Shown piece by piece: positions 47,851 to 53,320 of a stretch of 53,320 nucleotides of DNA (the stretch's first letter is position 1; each line of letters starts with the position of its first letter). This DNA comes from a virus: IMG/VR virus record IMGVR_UViG_3300021963_000165, positions 1 to 53,320 of that record; one strand, given 5' to 3'. The position numbers and the translations under genes are program-made. The notes beneath the pieces are model-generated. The model did not search any database. It was given only the letters and a program-made list of their open reading frames with translations, and was not told the DNA's origin.

Positions 47851-49484
47851 CAGTTAAGCGGTCCTTCTGGACGCTCAGATTGAACTTCATCCACCTTAGT
47901 CGCTTTCTTGCGACGCGATCTTGTCGGGCGGCGGGGAGGCTCCGGGGCAACAGACGCCTCCCCGCCGTCGACCACCGGCTCCTCGGGAGTTGAAGGAGCA
48001 GGCGATGCTGGTGCTGCAGCCATGTCTACATCGAGCTGGACGCCAAGGTCGGCGGCCGTCTTCCGCTCGCGAGCGATCTGCTGCAGGTTCTCGTCTAGAT
48101 CACCACCCAGCTGGGCGCAGATCTGGGCCTTGGTCATGTAGCCAGCGGCTTCCATCTCCCGGTAGGCCTTCACCTCCTTGAGCGGATCCACCCAGCTCCA
48201 GCCGCGGGCAAGCCATTTCGGGCTGTCGTAGCGCTCCGGCCGCAGTTCGTAGTCGGGCAGTGCCAGCTCGCCGCTGAGCACAGCCACGTCGAGCCACTCG
48301 CGGAACACCCGCATGTGGAAGTTTTCGATCAGGTAGGACTGCACCACCTTCCAGTGGTCGCGATCCTCGAGCAGCGACAGGCGGCTGCTGCTGTAGTTCG
48401 TCTCCGAGAAGTCGCGGCTCAGGGTTTCATAGGAGCAGCCGAAGCCAGACGCGAACCGGCGCGTCTTGGCACGCACGAAGTCCTCGTACTGGTCGTCCGG
48501 CGACGAGATGTTCGGCACAGTCACCTGCTGGCCGGGGTCTAGGTACTTGAACACCCCAGGCTCAAACTCGCTGATCCGCTGTTCGCCCTCAACGTCATCC
48601 GCCTCGAGCTCGCCCTCGGGGCTGGTGACGAAGCCCATCAGCGATGCCGCCGAGCGGGCACGCACAACCGCAGCCTCTTCGTAGCCCGCCAACTGGTGCG
48701 CATCGGTGATCACTGGGGCAAACCAGGGCACGCCTCGGTGCTGGTTGGGGCGCTCGGGCACAAACAGGTGGATCACGTCCCGCGCCGGCAGGAAGACGTG
48801 CTTCACCGTCGACTTGTCCGGCGCACCTTGGAACCAGTAATCGCCGGGGTGGCGGGTCAGGAACGCATACTGCACCGGGCGGCCGTAGCGGTCGATCTCG
48901 ACCCCCATGCGCCACTCGTTGCCCTTGGCGCTCACCGCACCGTTGTACTCATCGTCGAGCAGATCGCTTTCGATGATCTCCAGCGCCAGCGGAATCTTGC
49001 TGCCGCCAAACGGCTTGCGGTGGATACGAAACAGCACCTCGCCGCTCTCGGGTAGGGCGCCCGCGGCCAGCCACTCAAACATGTGGAAGCTGCTCTTGCC
49101 CGCCACATCGCAGTGATCTTTCCGGCACCACCGCTCCCACTTGGTCTCGGTTGCCGCGTTGATCCGCTCGTCGCGCTTGTTGCCGCGCAGGGTCATCACC
49201 TGCGACTGCAGCTTGATGCCCTGACCCACCACGTTGATCTGGGTGGTGCGCTTTGCCTGCTTTGCGTACGGGTTGTCCCGCACCATCTGGCGGCTGCGGT
49301 CACGCAGCTTGCGCAGGCTGGTCTTGATCTCGGCGTCGGCGCTGGTGCCGTTGCTGATCCAGTCGCTCGTCAGCCGGTTGATGATCGCGCCCGCATAGGT
49401 GCGCCGCCTGCGCCGAGCCGGTTCCGGCGCCGCAGGCTTCGGCCCAAATCCGAGGGCCGTCATGACTCGAGTGCGGATGCCCAT
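47850..49484 (-). CDS. Portal protein, lambda gpB family
   Basis: 544 residues. MGIRTRVMTALGFGPKP and a charged N-terminus, then the lambda-portal core (RQMVRDNPYAKQAKRTTQINVVGQGI, ALEIIESDLLDDEYNG, DVIHLFVPERPNQHRGVPWFAPVI, SCYETLSRDFSETNYSSSRLS-like segment). The C-terminal 60 residues are Pro/Arg-rich and disordered. It forms the dodecameric DNA gate. Confidence 0.95.
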   Translation of the reverse strand: MGIRTRVMTALGFGPKPAAPEPARRRRRTYAGAIINRLTSDWISNGTSADAEIKTSLRKLRDRSRQMVRDNPYAKQAKRTTQINVVGQGIKLQSQVMTLRGNKRDERINAATETKWERWCRKDHCDVAGKSSFHMFEWLAAGALPESGEVLFRIHRKPFGGSKIPLALEIIESDLLDDEYNGAVSAKGNEWRMGVEIDRYGRPVQYAFLTRHPGDYWFQGAPDKSTVKHVFLPARDVIHLFVPERPNQHRGVPWFAPVITDAHQLAGYEEAAVVRARSAASLMGFVTSPEGELEADDVEGEQRISEFEPGVFKYLDPGQQVTVPNISSPDDQYEDFVRAKTRRFASGFGCSYETLSRDFSETNYSSSRLSLLEDRDHWKVVQSYLIENFHMRVFREWLDVAVLSGELALPDYELRPERYDSPKWLARGWSWVDPLKEVKAYREMEAAGYMTKAQICAQLGGDLDENLQQIARERKTAADLGVQLDVDMAAAPASPAPSTPEEPVVDGGEASVAPEPPRRPTRSRRKKATKVDEVQSERPEGPLN

Positions 49485-50092
49485 CAGCGGTTACCGAAGC
49501 GGACGAACAGGTTGTGGGGGTTACCCAGGCCGTTGGCGATCATCGCCGCCTTGTTCTCGCGGGCGACCGCAGCCTTCAGGCGGGACTCCAGAGCGAGCAG
49601 CTCAGCCAGGTCGTAACGCTTCAGGCTACGGGTGCCGATCCGGTACTCCTGCACCGCACCGCCACTCATCAGCGCACGGATCGCGGCCTGCACAGAGTCC
49701 AGATCCTTTTGCGCCTGGCTGCGACCGTCAACGGCGGCAGGTGTTCCGGTGTAGGCGAGATTGGGGTCAACCTCGAACGTGCCTGAACCCAGCGTCGTCT
49801 TTGCGCCGCCAACCAGTGCTGTTGCAGTTGCCTGCCAGTAGCCGGTGTCGTCCTCGTGAAACCCAGCCGTGGTATTGGCGCTCAGCGTGAACTTCCACCC
49901 ACTGCCTTCAGCCACGCCCACTGCAGTGGCGCCGTGGTTGTTGCGGTTGAACCGGACGAAATAGGTGAGGCTGTGAGTGGCACTCGTAATCGGCGCACCG
50001 AAAACGTCCACCGTGGGATCGTCCACCCACACAACCGTGTCGCCGGCCCGGATTTTCGAGGGGATCTTCACGGCCTCACCACTGACGGACAA
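49484..50092 (-). CDS. gpW-like head-tail joining protein with Ig-like N-terminus
   Basis: 202 residues. Residues about 1-115 are a beta-rich Ig-like domain (DDPTVDVFGAPITSATHSLTYFVRFNRNNHG). About 120-202 (SQAQKDLDSVQAAIRALMSGGAVQEYRIGTRSLKRYDLAELLALESRL) match lambda gpW in size, helix pattern and place between terminase and portal. gpW alone is 68 residues; the Ig-like extension would project from the connector. Overlaps the terminase stop by 17 bases. Confidence 0.75.
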   Translation of the reverse strand: MSVSGEAVKIPSKIRAGDTVVWVDDPTVDVFGAPITSATHSLTYFVRFNRNNHGATAVGVAEGSGWKFTLSANTTAGFHEDDTGYWQATATALVGGAKTTLGSGTFEVDPNLAYTGTPAAVDGRSQAQKDLDSVQAAIRALMSGGAVQEYRIGTRSLKRYDLAELLALESRLKAAVARENKAAMIANGLGNPHNLFVRFGNR

Positions 50093-51929
50093 AACTCCGT
50101 TTCGGAGCCTTGTTCGATCTTAGCGGCGCCTTTCGCTCCCTTTCTACGGGCTTTTCGAGCCGTTTCTCCAGCTGATCCCAGATTGTTCTGCGGTCATACC
50201 GCTGATACAGCCGATTTAATCCTGCATACGCATAAACAAGCTCGTCTAACGCTTCATTTCGCTGGCTTGATTTCTTTACCCATACCCTTTCGGGGTAACC
50301 GCGAACGAATCGAGTGATCTGCTTTTCTGCAGTCAATTCCTCGAAATACTCTTTCCCGGCCTCAGCGTAGAAGTGCAAATAGCCCGGCCCGGGCTCGTTG
50401 TGCTTCAACCTGCCGAACAGCAGGCTCTTCACGGTGTCCGAGCCCACCGGATACACCTCGGCGCCTTTCTTCAGCGCCCGGCCCTTGTGGTTCAGGTCGA
50501 CCTTGGTGGGCTTACCAATCGGCGGCTTGCCCTTCTGGCTCTGGCCCTTCACCGCGATCACGCCCAGGTTCTGGCGCTCGCGGGCGTACTGGTACACCTC
50601 CATCGTGTGGTGACCGCCGGAGTCAATGCACACCACGTCCGGCCGCAGCTCGCCGCCGAGCGCATGCTTGAACGGCCTCAGGATGATCTCGTCGAGCTGC
50701 TTCCACGGCTCCGGCCGGCTCGGGTCGCCATAGATCACCGACCGATCCACCAGCCATCCCTCTTCCTCGCGCCCCCAGGCCCAGATCGACAGGCTGAGCC
50801 TGTTGTCCTGCACGTCGCAGCCGATCGTCACCGCTGACGCCTCGGCCGGGATCATCTTCGCCTCGTAGAACTCCGCACGCTCGAGCAGGCTGTCGGCGCC
50901 AACCTTCGCCGCGTAATCGTCCTCCCAGCTCTCGCCGAGCACCGTGTTGACGAACGTCTTCAGCGCCTCGGGATCACTCTTCGCCTCGAGAAACTCATCC
51001 CTGAGGTTTTCCCAGCTCGCATTTGGTGAGTAGCTGTAGGCCGCCCAGATGTGGAACGAGGCGTGCTTGCCGTTGCCCGGTGCAGTCGGCCGCCATTCGC
51101 CGCGCTCCACCATCCAGCGCTTCTTGGAATGCGGGATCAGAACACCGCACTGCTCGCACACGTAATGCACCGGGGAGTAGGGATCCTCCCAGCGCATGTT
51201 TGCCCACTTGAGGTACTGCATGTGCCCGCAATCGGGACACGGGCAGAAATACCGCCGCTGGTCGCCCTGGCTGAACAGCCGCTCGATCCGGCTCGCATCC
51301 TTCAGGGTCGGTGTCGACCCCGCCACGATCTTGCGGTTCCAGTAATACTCAGTCCGTCGGATGCCCAGCTTGATCTGGTCGCCCTCAGGGCCGGCACTCG
51401 GTGGGTAGCCGTCCGTCTCGTCAAACATCACCACCCGGCGGCTGACACGGCGGAAGCCACGCGGCGAGTTGGCGCCCACCAGGCCAAGCGTGCCGCCCGG
51501 GTACTGCTTTTGCAGGATGGTGTTCGCGCCGTCCTTTGCCTTGCTGTCGGACACCAGCCCCTTCAGCACCGGCACGTCGCGCAGCATCGGCGCGATCTCT
51601 TCCTTGGAATAGCCCTGCGCGTCCTCGATCGTGGGCTGCACCAGCATCATCGGGCAGGGATCCTGGTGGATGTGGAACGCGATGCAGGCGTTGAGGCACT
51701 TGGTGTAGCCAACCCGAGCGCTCTTCATCACCGAGATCTGCTCGATGCTCGGATCGGTGATCGCGTCCATGATCCCCTTCTGGTAGGGGAGCGTGTGCCA
51801 GCGGCCGGCCTCAGCGCTGCTTTCCGCTGATAAGTAGAAATGCCGATCTGCCCACTCGCTGAGGGTGAGCTTCTCCGGTGGCTTCCACGCCCGGAGCGCA
51901 GACGTAGCAAGCTCGCTAACTTCAGCCAT
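50076..51929 (-). CDS. Terminase large subunit, GpA type
   Basis: 617 residues. LTLSEWADRHFYLSAESSAEAGRWHTLPYQKGIMDA is the GpA opening. SVMKSARVGYTK is the Walker A variant, VVMFDETDGYP the Walker B, and QYPGGTLGLVGANSPRGFRRVSRR the coupling motif. CPCPDCGHMQYLKW with a later CEQCG is a zinc ribbon. The nuclease part begins near IGCDVQDNRLSLSIWAWG. It cuts and translocates DNA at the portal. Confidence 0.95.
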   Translation of the reverse strand: MAEVSELATSALRAWKPPEKLTLSEWADRHFYLSAESSAEAGRWHTLPYQKGIMDAITDPSIEQISVMKSARVGYTKCLNACIAFHIHQDPCPMMLVQPTIEDAQGYSKEEIAPMLRDVPVLKGLVSDSKAKDGANTILQKQYPGGTLGLVGANSPRGFRRVSRRVVMFDETDGYPPSAGPEGDQIKLGIRRTEYYWNRKIVAGSTPTLKDASRIERLFSQGDQRRYFCPCPDCGHMQYLKWANMRWEDPYSPVHYVCEQCGVLIPHSKKRWMVERGEWRPTAPGNGKHASFHIWAAYSYSPNASWENLRDEFLEAKSDPEALKTFVNTVLGESWEDDYAAKVGADSLLERAEFYEAKMIPAEASAVTIGCDVQDNRLSLSIWAWGREEEGWLVDRSVIYGDPSRPEPWKQLDEIILRPFKHALGGELRPDVVCIDSGGHHTMEVYQYARERQNLGVIAVKGQSQKGKPPIGKPTKVDLNHKGRALKKGAEVYPVGSDTVKSLLFGRLKHNEPGPGYLHFYAEAGKEYFEELTAEKQITRFVRGYPERVWVKKSSQRNEALDELVYAYAGLNRLYQRYDRRTIWDQLEKRLEKPVERERKAPLRSNKAPKRSFVRQW

Positions 51930-52497
51930 CGGCCTCCGCTAGCTCCTCCAGAGCTTCGCGCACGATGTCCTCGAGGATCGCGATCTGGTCCTGAGTGAGA
52001 TCAGGGATCCGCTGCTTGGCTTTCGACGGCACGCCCAGCACCTTGGTGCGGCTGATCGTAATCACCTCCACCCACTTCGCTTCGACATCGGCCGCCCGCA
52101 CCAACAGGCCTTCCTTCTCCTTGCGCTCGAGCTCGAGCAGCTCGGCCTTAAGGAACTCAGTGCGGGCACGGCTCTCGTTGTACTCAGGGACGATCTCGCC
52201 AGCCTCGGGCGAGGCTAGGCGCTCGGGCTCTGGTGCCTGGCGCTTCGGCCGCGGCTCCGGCCAGGCGGTCTCACCCATCGCGGGCTTGGGACCGACGCCG
52301 ACCTTCTTCATTGTCGTGGCGAACCAGTCCTCGCGCAGCGTCTCCGACTTGATCAGCTCGCGGCCGTCAGCAGTCCGCACGACCGGCAGGCGGCCCTGCT
52401 TGATCGCTTTGTAAACCGCCGTCCGGGACACCCCGAGCGCGTCGGCTGCTTCTGATTTCGTGATCAGCGGCAAGGTGTTGCCGGAGTTGTAAACCAA
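51922..52497 (-). CDS. Terminase small subunit, Nu1-like
   Basis: 191 residues. Residues about 10-50 (PLITKSEAADALGVSRTAVYKAIKQGRLPVVRTADGRELI) are a winged HTH of the lambda Nu1/excisionase type. A disordered middle and a C-terminal helical part (ARTEFLKAELLELERKEKEGLLVRAADVEAKW) complete the family pattern. It recognises the packaging site, expected just upstream at 52498-52720. It overlaps the large-subunit start by eight bases. Confidence 0.8.
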   Translation of the reverse strand: MVYNSGNTLPLITKSEAADALGVSRTAVYKAIKQGRLPVVRTADGRELIKSETLREDWFATTMKKVGVGPKPAMGETAWPEPRPKRQAPEPERLASPEAGEIVPEYNESRARTEFLKAELLELERKEKEGLLVRAADVEAKWVEVITISRTKVLGVPSKAKQRIPDLTQDQIAILEDIVREALEELAEADG

Positions 52498-52762
52498 GGT
52501 TACAGGTTTACAGTCTTGGTTGACGCTAGGACCACAAACCCAGTCTGGAAGGGTAGTCTGGTCGGTTGCCTCGTTCTCGGGGAAAGGGGTGTCTTTGCGT
52601 GAGACTCACAAGACCAGAACTAACTTGCAAAAATCGTGCCTAGGAAAATACTGGGATTCGAATCAACCCACGAGTGCTGCGGCCCAACAGGACCCAATTG
52701 CAGTATCACGCTAGCGTTATGCCGTGGGGCCAGGGGCCGGCCGGCCGCCGATCGGGCGCCGC

Positions 52763-52795
52763 AATCCGCCAGGCGATCGCCCGCGGATTGCCTGG
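52763..52795. repeat. Nested palindromes around a HIP1 octamer
   Basis: AATCCGC (52763-52769) pairs with GCGGATT (52783-52789), and CCAGG (52769-52773) with CCTGG (52791-52795), enclosing GGCGATCGCC. HIP1 (GCGATCGC) is a cyanobacterial signature word. Part of a 100-base stretch of consecutive hairpins marking the border of the left module. Confidence 0.5.
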
Positions 52796-52804
52796 CAAGC
52801 GAAA

Positions 52805-52851
52805 GCCCGCCGATAGGGCGGGCATGAAAAAGCCGCCCGGTTAAGGGCGGC
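52805..52851 (-). terminator. Two tandem hairpin terminators of the left operon
   Basis: On the minus strand, GCCGCCC-TTAACC-GGGCGGC (52832-52851) is followed by five T (52827-52831, minus sense) and then a second stem GCCCGCC/GGCGGGC (52805-52823) followed by TTT. They lie 27 bases after the gp88-like stop and end that operon before it can run into the terminases. Both hairpins are long and GC-rich. Confidence 0.75.
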
Positions 52852-52877
52852 CGTTTCGCTTTCGGCTTCGTCGCCTG

Positions 52878-53320
52878 TCAGTTCGGCAATAGCTGGATCA
52901 AGCCGTCAGGCAAGCGAACCGCGGGAGCATTGGGCAGGATGAAACCGGAAACCGCAGGATCGGCACCGCGGGAACGTTTCGCCCGCAAGATCACGGCAAC
53001 CTTTGCCGGATCGTTCCACCGATGATCGGTTTCGTCGCCCGGTACGGTTTGGAGGATCATCGTTTCGCCGTTGTAGGAGATTGCGACGCGGGCGGGAAGC
53101 GGGTCGGCTTTGCCTAGTTCGATCGGAATCGCAATCCGAAAGCCCGCCCTAGCAGCCGCGAAAGCGTCACGGGCGGCCGTTGCACGATCGGCGGCAAGGG
53201 AAGCCGTCACGTCGAAACCGGCGGCCCGTTGCGCTTCAAGCCCGGTTCGGCCGTGGGTCGGTGCTTTGCTGTATTCATACAGCTTGACGGATCCCTCGGC
53301 GCGGGCAGTTTGGAACGAAT
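52878..53320 (-). CDS. gp88-like protein, C-terminal part
   Basis: Continuation of the leftward gene that starts at 813. The segment reads KLYEYSKAPTHGRTG through to the C-terminal DGLIQLLPN and a stop at 52878. An apparent internal GTG near 53210 is not needed as a start, because the frame is open to the end of the window and joins the left end in phase. The stop is followed by two hairpins with T-tracts on the minus strand, which marks the end of the operon. Confidence 0.7.
   Translation of the reverse strand, partial: SFQTARAEGSVKLYEYSKAPTHGRTGLEAQRAAGFDVTASLAADRATAARDAFAAARAGFRIAIPIELGKADPLPARVAISYNGETMILQTVPGDETDHRWNDPAKVAVILRAKRSRGADPAVSGFILPNAPAVRLPDGLIQLLPN
53181..53306. repeat. Terminal direct repeat, right copy
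   Basis: Exact copy of the first 126 bases. The last 14 bases of the window (53307-53320) then differ from bases 127-140 at four positions. The leftward frame stays open in both versions (residues T-Q-F-S here, A-Q-L-A at the left end). That fits a strain variant of the same gene at least as well as random sequence error. Confidence 0.95.

Larger units (their letters stand above)
52498..52877. other. Gap upstream of the terminases: likely cos/pac region
   Basis: No gene with good support. The stretch 52498-52720 has moderate GC; 52721-52877 is very GC-rich. As this lies before the small terminase gene and recognition sites are usually there, it is the best candidate for the packaging site. 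A TTTACAG repeat and a GATTCGAATC dyad (near 52663) are present. A short frame beginning GTG near 52591 with GGAAAGGGG upstream is the best coding candidate here, and weak. Confidence 0.45.

Noticed and set aside
52655-52690. tRNA-like T arm (TTCGAAT) upstream of the terminases
   Set aside because: The flanking bases cannot form a T stem on either strand and no anticodon arm precedes it.
52520-52714. Small rightward frame before the terminator cluster
   Set aside because: No good start signal except a weak GTG with GGAAAGGGG, low coding character, and it lies in the likely packaging site.
1-53320. CRISPR arrays or complete RNA genes
   Set aside because: No regular spacer-repeat pattern was seen; the only tRNA sequence is the 47-base fragment at the attachment site.
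1-53320. HIP1 (GCGATCGC) strong enrichment as host proof
   Set aside because: Six exact copies were found by eye (314, 626, 3533, 14010, 30979, 52773), only a few above chance for this GC content, so it is used as a hint only.

Overview
The window looks like the complete genome (about 53.18 kb) of a temperate siphovirus with lambda-type morphogenesis genes, recovered as a circular or terminally redundant molecule. Bases 1-126 are repeated exactly at 53181-53306, and one leftward gene stays open across that join. A cyanobacterium of the Synechococcus/Cyanobium type is the most likely host. The support is three tandem sites matching the cyanobacterial LexA box, a tRNA-Phe 3' end used as the attachment sequence, a ThyX and small genes of the kind I know from cyanophages, and six or more HIP1 octamers (GCGATCGC). 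No bacterial chromosomal gene is visible at either edge.

Layout. (1) From 2058 leftward through position 1 to 52878 runs a leftward operon of five genes with unusual oligonucleotide usage. It ends in a gp88-like protein with a Cys cluster and two terminator hairpins. It is headed by a control region (2056-2412) with four CACCTAAC iterons, two palindromes, three LexA-type boxes and a GC-rich tandem repeat. (2) 2383-5630, leftward: small accessory genes, including an Xre-type regulator, an exported Cys-repeat protein and a stranded virion-like protein. (3) 5944-10392, leftward: replication genes (primase-helicase, a tiny coupled gene, VRR-NUC nuclease, SF2 helicase). (4) 10504-19020, rightward: recombination (RecE-like PDDEXK nuclease, RecT-like annealase, excisionase-like protein, SSB), then a dense train of very small overlapping genes, an RNA polymerase alpha-CTD-like protein and a dNMP kinase-like protein. 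(5) 19121-21150: HNH nuclease, attP with arm sites, tyrosine integrase. (6) 21147-25625, leftward: ThyX, dCTP deaminase, a lysozyme-peptidase lysin, holin-like and small membrane proteins, tail-chaperone-like genes. (7) 25684-52497, leftward: two large fibres, J-like hub, NlpC/P60-like, L-like, tape measure, G/GT chaperones with a canonical -1 frameshift site, tail tube, tail terminator, head-completion genes, a GH130-like propeller fused to a small head-type domain, a protease-capsid fusion, portal, gpW-like protein, terminases.

How it fits together. The integrase, attP, excisionase-like gene and LexA-type boxes fit a lysogen whose left operon is released by host DNA damage. No CI-like repressor with a peptidase domain was seen. 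The RecE/RecT/SSB set, SF2 helicase and VRR nuclease fit recombination-coupled replication. ThyX, Dcd and the dNMP kinase fit dTTP supply. The most unusual parts are the left operon with its control region and the domain fusions in the head module.
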